Assembly: GCA_022592435.1 (NCBI GenBank)
Contig: JABYQS010000123.1
Span: 1 to 64,000 of the forward strand
Direction: 5' to 3'
Source: Cerioporus squamosus
Lineage: Eukaryota > Basidiomycota > Agaricomycetes > Polyporales > Polyporaceae
Length of the DNA: 64,000 nucleotides
This document shows positions 12,223-24,759 of this stretch, one piece after another. Every line of letters starts with the position of its first letter. The first letter of the stretch is position 1. The notes beneath the pieces are model-generated. The model made no database searches. It was not told the DNA's origin and saw nothing but the letters and a program-made list of their open reading frames with translations. A program made the position numbers and the translations under genes.

Positions 12223-13275
12223 GGTGGGAGGAGAACAGAGCGGGACGCACATAATTTTGGGGCGACATTGACACTTGAGCAGGCTGAGGCTGTGCAAGTC
12301 ATACACGGTTTCCGCATGGCACGAAGACCGGGCTGGAAGCTTGAACCAGTAAACCGATGCATGCTTCTCACAGCCAGTGCCCGAGCATCTAATATAGTGC
12401 GAGAGACTGAGATACGCTATGTACGGCTGTTATACCGTATGCACCTCGACGGCACTCCGGTGCGCTTCAGCGGCCGGATAACGAGTCTCCGCCCGGGCTG
12501 TCACCACCTCGACTTTGAAAAAATAGGTGACAACTCCGGGATGCATCGTGACGCGCGACCAGTCCGCTACTTAGCACGCCCTGCCCATCTTTGCGCGAAT
12601 ACCACGAGACAGCTCACACCTGCCATAACACAGACGTGGCGGATGGACCGGGACAGTGAACGCAAAGAAGACCGGGACAGTGACAGAGGGGGTGGGTACG
12701 TACCTCGAACGGGAGGTAGGAAGCGCGCTGGACCATGCACGCAACCGACCGCGCTGCCATCCATATGCTCCGGTCGAATGAAGGATGAACCCGCGTTGCC
12801 GTTGGGAAGTTGAGTGCTGGGTCGGACATACGGCTTCGCGGCACAAGTACCAGCGGAGCATTGAACGAGTTGTTGTGTATTCTTGCGAGGAACGTGTGCA
12901 GAACATAGCGGATGAAGACGAGGTGCGGCGCGCGGCAGGGACGTGACAGTGTAGCACTGGGAGGATGTATGGGTGGTGACAGATGACTGGAGAAAAACGT
13001 ACGCGGATGTGTACTCGAGATGAACCCCCAAAGCCATGCCGTCCCCACTAAACCTTCACCTCGCCAACGTCCTTCCGCGGCAGGGGCAGGATCCGGCCTC
13101 CCACCCGAATCTGCATGTTCTTCCTGTCCCTGTCTCCCCTCCGCCCGCTGTCCGTCCTCCCTCCCTCCCGGCGAACCGTTGAGTACTAGGCATTAAGTCA
13201 AATGTAGCTTTGGGCAGCCGTGCCGTGTAGTCGCGTCCAGGGGAGAGAAATGTGATGGACAGCGAGATCTCGGCC
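12223..13275. other. Upstream region of copy A and 3' side of uS17m
   Basis: No convincing gene. Parts resemble the region upstream of copy B (around 23.35-23.43 kb), for example the stretch ending in GCAGAACAT, so it belongs to the duplicated block. A pair of GACCGGGACAGTGA-like motifs sits near 12.65 kb. Confidence 0.4.
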
Positions 13276-13712
13276 TCATGCCGTCGTATTTGCACTCGAA
13301 GCGGCTTCGGCAGCCTGGCGAGCATGCAGCGCCTCGCGCTCACGTTCGGGACTCTTCAGCACCTTCTCCAGCGTGAAGCGTTTCCGTGCAGAGATCGGTG
13401 GGCAGTTCCGGATGAGCACCGTGTCCTGCATTCGCAGCTCTGTGCAGCGATGTCAGCGTTCCCCGGACGACGATGCGAGGGATTGAAGACGCACGGTTCG
13501 AGTCGTCGTGGGTGAGGTACTTTTTGCTCCTCTCCAACCGCTGAGATGCGAGAGGTGCGAAGGGTTGGTATGAGGATTGTGGTTGCGAGGACGAGGATGA
13601 GACGTACCTTTCCGGTCTTGGAGTGGAAGATAAAGCGGGAGACGGTGACCGTCGCGGTCTTGTCCATGAAGCCAACCTTGGACACTTGTCCAATAAACGA
13701 CATTGGCGGCAT
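13276..13712 (-). CDS. Mitochondrial small-subunit ribosomal protein uS17m
   Basis: Exons 13712-13608, 13540-13495 and 13439-13276 give 104 aa. The OB-fold signature of S17 is clear: SFIGQVSKVGFMDKTATVTV at the N-terminus, then KKYLTHDDSN, then DTVLIRNCPPISARKRFTL with the usual RP/PIS-x-x-KRF block. These match bacterial S17 and yeast Mrps17. It binds 16S-type rRNA in the mitoribosome. Introns are 67 and 55 nt with GTACGT and GTGCGT donors. The gene is head-to-head with gene X, only 128 bp between start codons, so a shared promoter is likely. A decayed copy lies at 23735-24107. Confidence 0.88.
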
Positions 13713-13840
13713 GCTGGGCAGCCGGAGAGCAGGGAGAGCGAGGGAGAGGGAGGACGAGGAGGAGGTCGAAGTTCCAGCGCAAGCCGCAGGCCAGAGCGCT
13801 TGCAGCTACTACGCCTCCACGTGGTTGCCATCAAACTGCC
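13713..13840. promoter_or_regulatory. Probable bidirectional promoter between uS17m and gene X
   Basis: Only 128 bp separate the two divergent start codons. The stretch is GA-rich on the plus strand (GAGGGAGAGGGAGGACGAGG). The same layout, diverged, is kept in the duplicated block at about 24.11-24.23 kb plus 44.33 kb, where the gypsy element landed. Confidence 0.55.
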
Positions 13841-16399
13841 ATGGGCGCTTTCGCAAGCGACTACCGGCTTGTCAGTTACGTAGCCTCAAAATTCGCAAAC
13901 AGTGGGTGACCAGTGACTATCAGGTGTGTGTTTCATCATCAATCTCAACTCACAAACTGACTTAATGCTTAGTGGCGAAAAATGGACGCTTAGTACGGAA
14001 TCCACTCGCAGTGGCAGTGATACAGTCTGGATCCGAACGCTGCAATACTGAGCTAACGTTGGCCACCACGATCATGGATCAAGATAGGTGGGACAAGGAA
14101 GAAATGTACGTTTGTCCTCTTTTAGCCTCCAGTTCCTCGGACTCACAGCACCTTCTATTACTAGCATCTTTCCTGTCGACTTCTCGAACTCCCCTGACGA
14201 CGACTCGGAGGCAGCGGTTCGCCGAGACATATTACTTCTTTCCGCTCTTCTACAAGGCGTTCGGTCGCACGACTCAACTACAAAGTTCAAATCCAACATC
14301 AATGCTACGCCAGATCTTGCGATCTGGAGCCACGTCGGCTCAATTCTCTCCGCATGGGGCCCGCGTATCTCCCAATCGCTCGACAAGTTGGCAGGCTCCG
14401 CAGTAGTTATCACAGGTCGGCGAGAAGCTAGTCGCGTGGTAGCTGCTGTCTTTACCTCCTCTTCTGTTCGTGAAAGCAGCGAGCTTGCTTCGAAACTCCC
14501 TACGGTGGTGGCAGACGAGTTGGGGAAGTTGAGCCCCGACGATGTCGAGTATTTGCTCAACAATCTCGATGAGCTGCGGTAAGTGCATTGAAGTAATGGT
14601 CATAGGACTCTGTACTATACTGACGAGTCCTGAGCAGAGTCGATGTGCCGTTCAGAGTTCATCTACGAGATGTTATCTCCATTCTAGAGTGGTTATCCCA
14701 GCCTGAGCGCGTCTCCGGGACCGGACTCTCAGCGGCCGACGGCTCGAACATGCCAGCGGTACAACAGCGCTGGAACTACACCTTCCTTCTCTTCTGCTTC
14801 ATTGTGAAGCGCGGCTACAGGCGGCTCTTTTCCCGGCTGCAAACTGGGAGCGCTCTCTGGCAAGGCCACCCGCTCACGATCATCTATAACTTCCACTGTC
14901 AGTGCACGCACCCTAGCACGGCCTCCGCTTCTTCTGGGTCCGATCATGCAACTCGCTCTCTTTTCACCTCGCAGTCCCTTGCGCATCCGAAGTTGCGAAC
15001 ACGGTCGTTCATGCTCAGGAACTTGTCCAAGTTCCTGCATCTCGTAGAGCGTCACCACATTCATCGAGACGTCACGCATGCTCATGCTCCTGGGTCAGAG
15101 TCAGACTCGGACGCAGGAACATACACGGTCTCATCGTCCAACGCCGCCGCCTGGGTCGACCTCCTCCACACGTGCTACACGACTCTCCTAGCGTCGCTAT
15201 CCCGGGAAGCGAGTGACAGCGACTCGGAGCCGAAGGCGAGGTGCCCAGGGACTGAAGCTGAGTACGCGGCGCTGTATTCTGTGATGATTGCGTTGCGCGA
15301 AATGCTGCGAGTTGGGATCGTGAACCATCTGATCACGGAAGCCGTCCGTAAGGAGCTGGAGAGGCGATATACGGAGCGATCCCATCTCTGTCGTGGTTGG
15401 AAAGTAAGTACGAATCAGTCTTCGATGCTCGGTCTTCGTTGCTGACTCGGGGAAATTGACCGTAGGAAAGATGGATGCGACAGTAGGAGCCGAAGGTTAC
15501 ACCCACCACGGAGTCGACTGCGACCGTGAGTCAATGCTTTCCTCTCCATCACACCGGAGGATCGCGCTGACAATAGGCTTATAAAAGCGAACGACCTACA
15601 GGCAGACGGAGAGCTGCCCCGACGGCACGTCCTCCGCTACATTCAGTCCCTCGTCGAACCGTTCTCCACCGCTTTCGAGCTCGTTGCGCATCTCTGCGAC
15701 AACCAGCACTCCCTATCCCCGCTAAACCTCGACGTATACCACGTTCAGGCCGCCGCCACTTCCGCAGCCAGTGTCAGTGAAACATACTACGACAGCTTCG
15801 TGGACAAGCTGCTTCTGTCTGGTACGGGTGCGGGCTCGGATGATGAACACACTCTCGAAACAATGCGAACGACTCTCGAACTTCTCAAGGAGCCCTTCCT
15901 CGCTCGGACGGGAACAAGAGCGAAGGTCCACCCCGAGTCGGCCTTGATGAGCTTGGCCGGCGGCGGCTGGCGCTGCGATGCCATCGAGGACGAGGCCACC
16001 AAAACGTATCTACGGGACGTCTTCGCTGCAGGGGTACGTTCCGTGTACGGTGTAAGCCTCTCCTCCCAGTCTTTCCGCTCACGCCCCACGCAGATCGCCA
16101 GGGATAACACGTTCGTCATCATGGACGCCGGCAAGCGATGCTGCTACTGCTGTGCACTGCTCGCACAGCTGCTCAGGCCGCGCGCGCAGAACGAGACCGG
16201 GGAAGACACGCAATTCTCGAAGGAGCGACCCCTCAGGCCGTTGAAGTTCATCCTCGAGCCGGACGGTACGCATGGCGTGGTGGTTCTCTGGCTGCCTCCG
16301 GACGGTATCTCGCTCGATGTGTTGCGCGAGATTCGTGCGAGACTTCTGGGTGTTCTCCGGCACGACATGGCGGCGCGCACCGCTCAGGAAGTGCCGTAG
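13841..16399 (+). CDS. Hypothetical protein X, probably lineage-specific
   Basis: Proposed exons are 13841-13901, 13973-14105, 14165-14578, 14638-15403, 15471-15525, 15588-16033 and 16094-16399, about 726 aa in an open frame. No domain is recognised. The middle is rich in Leu/Ser helices; there are two adjacent Cys (RCCYCCALL) near the C-terminus. Exon 5 is uncertain: the better acceptor GTAG at 15465 would bring an in-frame TAG, whereas a weak AAAG acceptor at 15470 keeps the frame and matches the phase of exon 6. The decayed copy at 44.3-45.9 kb has CAG where this copy has TAG, so a recent nonsense change is an alternative reading. It lies between uS17m and F-box copy C, and this order is repeated in the duplicate. 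The first exon is supported by a similar start (MGA) in the copy. Confidence 0.6.
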
Positions 16400-16591
16400 A
16401 GTCTGTGCGTGCGGTGGGTGAGAGGGATTAAGGTCACGGCGGCAGGTTTGTGGGTGCTCGGTGAGAACCTTGTCGAGCACGTCTGTTGACGCCGAACTAC
16501 CGTGACGCATCGATAATGGTGCGCTCTTCGCATCCTCTCTCGCCGAGAGAGTCACCGCCCCCTCTGACCCCTACCTCTTCGCACTCTCAGC

Positions 16592-19089
16592 ATGTCTCAC
16601 GTCCTCACCCCATTTCCTGCGGCGTTCCCGGTGGAGGTCGACGAGCAATTCATCGATCAGCTCTTGGACGACGTTCGGTCGCTCCACCAATGCGCGCTGA
16701 CCTGTAGAGCATGGCGCATCCGGAGTCGTCTGCAGTTGCTCTGTGCTATACGGATCCAGAGCAACCCCGCGCTCGATGGCACGTTCGATTTCTTCCATTC
16801 CAATACTCCCTGTGCTCAGCTCGTTCATTCACTCACGGCCGTCGCGCGGAGGAGCAGAGTCGTTGACATCCCGGCCACCTCGTTGATGACAAAGCTTCCC
16901 AACTTGCGGCGACTGGCTATCGCCCCATCCCATGAAGATCACATAGCAGCGGTCCAACGCTTACAGGCATGGTACGGACCAGCAGAGTCTCGCTTGCTGG
17001 CCGGTATCACCTTCCACACTACCATCCTCATGAGCTTCCGTATGCATCCCTGCATCGTGGAGTTGTCCCTGTCTAAGATCACTTTATCGAGCCGTACCGA
17101 GATGGAGCGACTTCTCGCCTCATTGACGAGTTTGACGCACCTCGAATGTCGTGACGTCGCCTTTCAACGTGAGGATCGACGTTTGGAGTTTGGGCCTGCA
17201 TATCTCAAGGTTCGGAACAAGCTCCCGATCCGTCATCTCCTGGTTTGTGTTCCATTACTCAATCGCATGTCTTGCGCGGCCACTGAACCCACTTATTTGC
17301 CCTGCCCTCCTAGATAGAGTACAGCCAATATTTCCGCAACCTCCCGGTGCTAAAGTTCGCGGAGCATGCTGAGCATCTTGTTCTGAATATATGGGGTGCG
17401 TATTGCGTGCCATGGTGTATGGTGCTGATGACTGACGGTATCTCAGACAGCAAACTTGAAGATCCGTCACTGTTCTTCCCCAACCTCAAATCACTGGTGT
17501 TATGGTTGCGCGGACCAAGTCCGACTAGTCGGGAATGGAACGCCGGAACCGCTGACTTCGTCCTCCGAGCCGCTCTTCCCTACTCGCTCCGAAACCTGAA
17601 GATAATGCTTGACGGCTGGCGGTGCTATAAGGTCCTCCACTCGCTGGAGGATGCCGGTGTTGTAGCAGCGTGCAGCACTCTGCAGGAGCGTGTCTGCGGT
17701 TTCACTCTCGAGTCTTTGACCTTCATGTCCCTAGTCACTCCCTCCAACCGAGTCGCCATGTTGGACGAGCTTCTTCGTGACGCATTTCCGCTCTTGTTCG
17801 AGCAGTACCATGCAAGGTTCATTGCGGACAAAGGTACGTTGTTCACGAGGATCATCTCTCCACCGCTAGTCCACATATAATTCTGACTGACTCCCGATGA
17901 ATCCCTAGGCCCTACTTCTCGAGATTCCCGACGCGGACATGAGCAGAGTCTCTTCACGCTGGTTTGCTCTCCGAATGGGCTATGGGCTGCGACATCTTCC
18001 AGTGACGGCACCGTCATACTCTGGAGTATCAAGATTGGATCTGCGGTATGGGAGTTGCCCATACTTCCGCCGACAGGCCCAGAGGAGGACGACTTTCCTA
18101 GGCCGTTCGGGAACCAACATAGACAAGGCGCACGTGCAGCGAAGACAGACCTGACTGCTCTGGCGTTTTCCAAGGATAGCGACTACCTGGCATCGTATGG
18201 CTCGCGGTTAATTGTGTACGACGTACGCGCAGGAAACGTCGTCGCCGTCAGATCGGGTTGTGGAGGCTACCACAGTATTTTGTTCCCCACGGCAAAGTTT
18301 GCTGCATGGTCGCACGACGGACTCGGAGGGCTGCTTGCATTCCGGAGCGGTGGCGCGGTGTACCTATGGGACACGGCGAGATGGGAGGAGCTACCAGCCG
18401 TATCGCGATTCCAGAAGCATTATGACGCTGGTGGTGACTTCAGCTCGATTGCCTTCTCACACGACAGCCGACGATTGTTGTTGGTGACCGCTTGCAGCCG
18501 GTATCGAGGAGGTGCTGACTGGACGTCGGTCCTCAGCCTCATATGGGATCTCAAAACAGGCATTGTAAGGCCGCTCCGCCTGGAAGGGATCACAGCTGCT
18601 CGATTTTGCCCCGTCAACTCTACGATCGTCGTGACCTGGTCCGTCGACGGCATCATTCGCACCTGGAACACCGAGACAGCTACAGTCCTTACCTGCTTCG
18701 GAAAGCACCAACAACCCGTTCAGTCCTCGTCGCCTCCATTCTCCTCAGACGGGACGCGAGTGCTGTCTCGCTCGAATGATGGCTATACGGCGATTGTTTG
18801 GGATATCTTCACAGGAGAGCGCGTCCTATCGGTCGGAAATGACGCCCACACCAGCGGAGAGATAGTTCAGGCATGCTTCTCTCCGGATGGAGAATACATC
18901 GCCACGGCCTCGGGAATCTTCATCCGGCTTTGGCGAGCCATGGACGGTGCTTGCCTCGGGGTTTTCACAGAATACCAGGCGCCAGTGTCTCACCTCGTCT
19001 TCTCGAGGGACGCAGAGACGCTTTGCTCCGGAGCGGAGGACGGGTCGGTCTGCATCCGCCAGATGCGAGACATGGTCCTGCCTCGATGA
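16592..19089 (+). CDS. F-box / LRR-like / WD40 fusion protein (copy C)
   Basis: Exons 16592-17242, 17314-17395, 17447-17833 and 17909-19089 give 766 aa with no stop. The F-box is at residues about 10-50 (DEQFIDQLLDDVRSLHQCAL, TCRAW). Residues about 60-370 have spaced leucine and asparagine motifs (LSLSKITL, LRNLKIML) of LRR type. Residues 374-766 form about seven WD40 repeats, for example SSSDGTVILW, GIIRTWNTETATVL and CFSPDGEYIATASG. Intron 2 is 51 nt, a multiple of three without a stop, so its retention would be silent. The expected role is substrate recognition for an SCF ubiquitin ligase. It is more diverged from A and B than these are from each other; its nearest relative in the window is relic D. 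Confidence 0.83.
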
Positions 19090-19608
19090 GTGCAAGCCGA
19101 CGGCCGCGAGCTGGTGAGTTTCGGATACCATATGGAGTCACAATGCAACCTGACAGACGTACACCTGCAGTCACCGGGATTTGCTGTGGGCATCTTCCGC
19201 CCCGTCGGAGAGCTACACAGTCGCCGCTATGGACCCGAACCAGTCTCTTCGTCCTCCCGCTCCGCAGCATCCGTTTACCCACACTCAAGTGGTCACTCGT
19301 CAGCGCTGAAGGTTCGCGTCTCGCTGAGTCTCCCGTCCAGCATTTCATAGACCTCAGATGTTCACTCTCACGCAGTCAGTCACTACTCGTCCGTACCGTA
19401 CTATACGTTTCATTGTTCCCTTATCGACATACACCCAGGCATAATCGATATTTGACTCGATACGCCCCGCTCGCTCCTGTCTCGATTCCTTCCGTGACTG
19501 TTCGTCCCGTCTGGTCCCCACTCCATTTGCCTCAAGATGGGACGAGCAGTAAAGGGTGGTATGTATACTAGTACTCGGAGTGCTTAGTATTCTGCATATC
19601 GAAGCTTC
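19090..19608. other. Short gap between tail-to-tail copies C and B
   Basis: About 520 bp, T/C-rich, without an ORF or repeat that can be supported; it should contain both 3' UTRs. Confidence 0.4.
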
Positions 19609-22143
19609 CTAGTCGCCACATTCATCACAACCAAGCACCGCGGACCTAGAACAAAGCGGGGCATTCCTCACGAACATAGACAACGCACGTACGCAAACTC
19701 GTCCCTCCTCGTCCGCTGATACTAAAGTCCTCCCGTCCGCCGAGAACACGACGTGCGTCACCGCCGCATCGTGGTCAATGAAGGTCCACACTAGCGATCC
19801 GTCCCTGACGCTCCACAGGCGTACGGTGGTGTCTTCGGAGGCAGTGGCGACATACCGCTCGCAGTGAGAGGCGCACGCAGCCGTGACCGGCTTCGTGTGG
19901 CTCTGGAGAGAGACATGCAGAGAGAATCCGACGTCCCTCAGACCACTTTGCCCATCGAGTCCCAAGCTCTCTCCTCGCCGCAGCACCCATACCGTCCGTC
20001 CTTGTTCTGAGTATGCGAGGAGGAACGAGTGGTATGGCGACACGGACAAGCTGGTCACTTCGGCGGAGTCCGAGTCTGACTCTCCGGGATGCAGTGTGAG
20101 GACGCCACATGGTTTCTGTTGTGGCCAGCGGGAAGACGGATATGTCCCACCAGCAGATGGTGCCGTCGCTAAAAGCCACAACAAGCTGGTCATCGCCGAC
20201 AAGGCTCGTGCAAGACGGCCGGGCAGACAGTCCCGTGCACCTGTACGTCAGGTAGTGTCCTTCATATACAGGACTCGCAGGCTCGACCATGCGCCAGACG
20301 TGGCACACCTGGTCCCAGCGGTGTGCGCCCGCGACAGTTCTGTGGCTGGGGGATAGCTGGGGGAATACGACGGAGATGTAGTTGTCCAGGACGACCTTTT
20401 CTGGAGATGAGAAGGCGACGGGGTGACTGACAGCGTGGCCCGAGTCCCCAGGTCGGAGCTGAACACGTTCCCTGACCATCAAGAGGGAGATTGACCTGAT
20501 CGTCGCCGAGTATCCCAATACAGAGAGAATGGTATGGTCGAGACCGTCCCTCCGCCACACGCAGGAGTGCGCAGGCCCGTCGACTGGAATGGAGTTGACC
20601 AGGGCGCCGTCAGCCACGAGCCAGATGAGGACATTGTCACTTTGGGCAACGGCCAAGAACTCGCCGGTGTCCGAAAAGGCGAGAGCATTGATTAGACTGC
20701 TCTCTACAGTGGAGCGCCGTATCTCGACGAGGACCGTCTGTGAGAACGGCATCCCGCTCCATATAATGATGGTGTCATCTACTGCGATGGTCGCAACGTA
20801 TCGGCCGTCCGGGGAGGCGGCCGCGGCTGTAACACTTGCGTCGTGGCCGAGGTGTCCCTGTCCATAGGCATCCACTGGTAAACATGTAAGCTTTGGCAGG
20901 GATTGACATAACTATTGTACACACCCGATGAGCACTGTACCTGCAACAGTTCGCGCTGAAGGAGACGCGGAAAGCAACTGCACACCAACTTCGACCAGAA
21001 ACCGTGTCTGTTTCGCTTGGCCCGTGGTATCCAGAAGACTAAGCGCAGTGCCCTAAGCCCAATGATAACATCCTCCAGTGATTGACACTTCTGCACTACA
21101 ATGCCGTCGTCCCATGCGCAGGCGAGAATGCGGAGCATAGGACTCGTGAAGGTCATTGTCAACTCATGGAGTGTGTTCGGTGGTGCAGTGTTGAGTATCT
21201 GGACAATGATGTCGACTACCTCCACAATTCCGCTATTCAAGAATTCTGGGGTCATAACCTCAAGGGATCGCAGGCGCTTGAACTCTGACAGGTCAAGAGC
21301 GATACCATGGTCTGTATAAGCACACCGACGGTCAGCGATGGCCCGCAACACCCACGGGCCTTTGTCAAGACATACCCTTGTACCAAATGTCATAACACCG
21401 CAGGAACTCCAACGACGAGAGGAACATCTGGGTGATGAGGCGGACGGCAAGGACGTCTAACTCTCGTATCTGATTAAGAACGGTTAGTCTTTAATCACAA
21501 CTGCCTGCCAAATACCAGAGCCGCGACGCACCGTTACATTGGACAAACATCTGCATTTGTCGCGGAAACGTGTTATGCCAGTGTCAGTTCCGGCGATTAT
21601 GTAGCTCATGTCCCCGAAGCGCAACTCCGTGCAGTCGAGACGTCGGAGTTGCGGCAAGGCGATCAAGAGCCGCGCGAGCTCCGCGAACGTGCGAAATCTC
21701 AGAGGTCCTAGTGTCAGCTCCGCGATGTGGAGGTACTTCTTGATATGAATGAGTGTTGTGGCATGGTAAGAGATGCTGATGCCTATGTGCAGCTCGCAGA
21801 TATTATAGCTTCGCAACTTTGGAAGCCGCGATAACAAGTCCACCGGGATAGTCTCCAGGAGTAATAGAGGGTGCTTCTCGGTATACGGTATCGCGGGCGA
21901 GATGGAGAGGTTGGCAACGAAAGTAGCCATACGAGGGTTTAAGCGGAAGTAGTCGCAGATGGAGTAGAGATCTTCTCTCGACCGTACACGTATGGATGCC
22001 ATGAGATGACAGCGAGCGCGGGGGAGCCATCCACGACAGGTCAGGGAGCAGCTGCGGAGCGACTCAACGTCCCTGCTGAGCTGGTCAATGACGTTCTCCT
22101 CGACTTCAAGCGGGAGGTTCGGCAGCTCTGTGAGGGTCGACAT
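19609..22143 (-). pseudogene. F-box / LRR-like / WD40 fusion gene (copy B) with one frameshift
   Basis: Minus-strand exons 22143-21532, 21469-21376, 21311-20925 and 20874-19609. The F-box exon is 612 nt, the same length as in A, and exon 3 is 387 nt as in C. The F-box reads ENVIDQLSRDVESLRSCSL. WD40 repeats start at residue 365 (DASVTAAAASPDGRYVATIA) and end with TTVRLWSVRDGSLVWTF. Near 20110-20125 the frame moves by one base between LATTE and CGVLTLHPGE; no plausible intron fits. So the gene is either a young pseudogene or carries a sequencing error, because the rest is intact. It keeps the WD40 segment that copy A has lost. Copy A is its closest full-length relative. Confidence 0.75.
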
Positions 22144-23734
22144 AGTGGGAGGAGGATGAAGCGAACGCACGGCATCACGACTCGCGGCGACATTGACACT
22201 GAGGCCTGTCCTGCCTGTGAGAAAAAGGGTTTCCGTACATGTCCACGCTCCGCCAGCTCTGCCTGTTCCTGTCCGTGCAGCCCGGCGCGTTGGTTCTTCT
22301 GAGCTTATCCTGTGAGCAGGATTGGCTCAATTGCTTGACCGTGCCTGAATCGGAGCGGAATCAGCGCATGGATGCCAACGAGTACAAGTTAACGCTGTAG
22401 ATCGGGCATTGTCATGTAAGACGCCTACCCCGGAGCATGTGCGCAAACAAAGGGCAGCTGCTCGGACACAGGCACATTGCGGATGTACTGAAGCTTCTCT
22501 GACATCGGCAGTGTGTACCATGCACTTCGTCCAGGCTGTACAACGGGTCGAGTTCAGTCGCTGCTGTCGAACGTGGGAGTCGAACCGGACATGTACGTAC
22601 CCCGGAACCTTCACCCGGTCTGTCCCCGGATTCTGTTTGACAAGAGCTGGGACGGTCGCGAGGGTCGGGATTAGGTCGTGCCGAGAAGAACCAGGTCAGG
22701 CATCATTCGGATGCACCTTGCTCGTAACGTGTGAGGCTTAACCAATCCGATGGGGCGTATAAGGATCCTACGGAGGGAATACGCCGCAGCATCGAGGATC
22801 AGCCGAAGGATCGCATGCTGGAGTCTTCATTACTCACTATGAGAGGCACCATTCGTTATAGAAGCAACGTACTCGGTACGATCTGCCGAAGCTGTGCGTG
22901 TCGTGAACGAGACGAGGATGGGGACTGGGTCCAGAGCGCTGCGTGACAGACACTCCTTCAAAGCATGGTCTGTTAGACTGCGGTACACACCTCTCCATGC
23001 CCGCACAGCAAGCCACTCGACTCTGCCAAACGGCGCCGCCGGAGGGCGGGGTGCTCAGTCGCACTGCCATGCCGAAGTGTGCGTCCAATATAACCTGAGC
23101 ACGCCCGACCCATCACTGCCCGAGTAGAACGACTCACGGGGCAGCTCATGTCACATTCTGATAAAAACGGCGAGACGGGGCAGCTTCGCAGGTGCACGCG
23201 GACAGTCGGAGCTCAGTAAAGGCGGACGGACGTCCAGGCAGCCGAAGAATTCGGAGTTACAGTTGAAGAAGTACGTACCTCAGCCGGCAGCAAGTGCGCT
23301 GTTCAGTGTTACGGTCGGATGTGAGATTCGCACGTGTTGTGGGGTACTGAGTCGGACGACTGGCTTGCGGCAAGGCAAACGAGCGGACAGAGGAAACAGT
23401 TACATTCTTGTCACCGACGTGCACAGAACATGGTGGTGAACCTGAAATGCAGCGTGCGGAAGTGTAGTGCTGTCCGAATGGATCGGTCCCATGGGAAGCT
23501 GGAGGAACATGTACGCACTGGGGATAGACCACCCAAAACCGAACCGCCCCAACCTGACCAGCGCTCCACCTCACCACCTATCCTCAGCGACAGGGCCCTG
23601 CCCCCACGTACTCCGTACGCCTTGTCCGCCACGTCAGCACGTCCGTCTGTTGGGCGATCTATCCTCCCATCCTCCGGCTGCCGCGCTCTCGAGTGAAATC
23701 CGCGCTTGGGCGAAGTTAAGATGGCGATGTGCAG
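22144..23734. other. Upstream region of copy B, shared with relic E
   Basis: No gene is supported. Bases about 22315-22620 match the region about 61495-61780 (same order of the motifs GGCTCAATTGCTTGACCGTG, GCGCAAACAAAGGGCAGCTG and GTACCCCGGAACCTTC), showing that the F-box gene promoter region was copied with the gene. Bases about 23345-23430 resemble 12815-12900 in the first block. Confidence 0.45.
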
Positions 23735-24107
23735 CAAGACCGTGGAGATCGTGTCGTCGCAATAGCACCAAAAGCCGCTTTTGTGGGTTGGCGAGTGTGT
23801 AGCACTTTGCGCTCACTTTCGAGGTGTGGCATATTCTCTCGAGTGTGAACCATCTTCGCGCATAGATCAGCCGGCATCCCGAGCGAGCACTGTTTCCCGC
23901 ATAGTCAGCTCTGCGCGGCGTATGTCAGATTCCCTCCCTCAGCGTGCACGAAGGATTGCATGAAGAGTGTTACTGTTGTCGCAAGGATGGGGACGAGACG
24001 CACCTATTCGGTCCTGGAGTGAGAGATAAAGCGGGAGGCGGTACCCATCCTTGTCTTATTCATAAGGCTAAACATAGCAAGTTGCCAATAGTCAACATTG
24101 ATGGCAT
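23735..24107 (-). pseudogene. Decayed copy of mitochondrial uS17m
   Basis: Aligns along its whole length with the minus-strand gene at 13276-13712, including the start (ATGCC at 24107) and the stretch for SRFI and KTG of exon 1. A one-base indel and stops in exon 1 destroy the frame within about 20 codons. The same neighbours (an F-box/WD40 gene on one side, an X copy on the other) mark it as part of a block duplication, not retroposition; intron positions also still align. Confidence 0.75.
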
Positions 24108-24229
24108 GCTGAGCTGGCAGAGAGCAGGAGGAGCGAGGAAGAGGGGAGGACGAGGAGGAGGTTGGAACTTGGCAAGTCAGGGTGCTTTCAGCCACTACGC
24201 CTCCACGTGGTCCAAACGTGGTTGGCATC

Positions 24230-24566
24230 TGTAACGCGCCGCTTTCCTCCTTCTCTCTCGGACATCGGCCGTTCCAGATTCCGACACTATCCTCCATCAT
24301 TCTATGTCATTCCGATTGACAACTACTCGTCGCTCCTTACCTATCCTCATCTTCCACCATGTGCTAGCTTACCGACCGCCACCTGTCCTTACTCGATACC
24401 TTACTCACTCGTTCTCTTGGCATCGTAGTCGTATAAATACCCCCGGACGTCGTCCTGTATTCCCCTAGCGTACTCACGAGCAGAACAACAGTCCGTACAC
24501 CTGTCTCCTGCCGAGCGCTCTCCCGTGTGACCGAACCGGCCCTATTTGGAACCGCGCCCGGTTACA
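24230..24566 (+). repeat. 5' LTR of the gypsy element (337 bp)
   Basis: Perfect short inverted ends TGTAAC/GTTACA. It differs from the 3' LTR by two substitutions, plus a 32-bp unit that occurs once here and twice in the 3' LTR. Confidence 0.96.
24432..24438 (+). promoter_or_regulatory. TATA box in the 5' LTR
   Basis: TATAAAT in the U3 part, identical at 44194-44200 in the 3' LTR; likely drives the genomic transcript. Confidence 0.6.
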
Positions 24567-24759
24567 TTTTTTTGACAGCACACAGACTCTAAACAACCAA
24601 CCCTTTCCTCTCTCCTCTCGCTTTCTCTCTCTCTCTCTCGTCGACTGGATCTCCCCGAGTCTGATCAACTCGGCCTTCCTCCTCGGCGACCTATACCTCT
24701 CCGTCTCTCCGCTTGACTCTATCGTCTCTCTGGTCCCTCGAAAACTCAAGAAAACCCTC
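24567..24759 (+). other. Leader between 5' LTR and gag
   Basis: A T7 run and then GACAGCACACAGACTC follow the LTR directly. No TGG-initiated primer-binding site complementary to a tRNA 3' end is seen at the usual place, so priming may be non-canonical (self-priming is known in some chromoviruses) or the site has decayed. A CT-rich tract (TCTCTCTCTCTCTC) precedes gag. Confidence 0.4.

Noticed and set aside
12614..13048. 144-aa minus-strand ORF between copy A and uS17m
   Set aside because: No recognisable domain and several overlapping ORFs of similar length in other frames.
24567..24600. tRNA primer-binding site after the 5' LTR
   Set aside because: No TGG-initiated match to a tRNA 3' end is visible; left unassigned.
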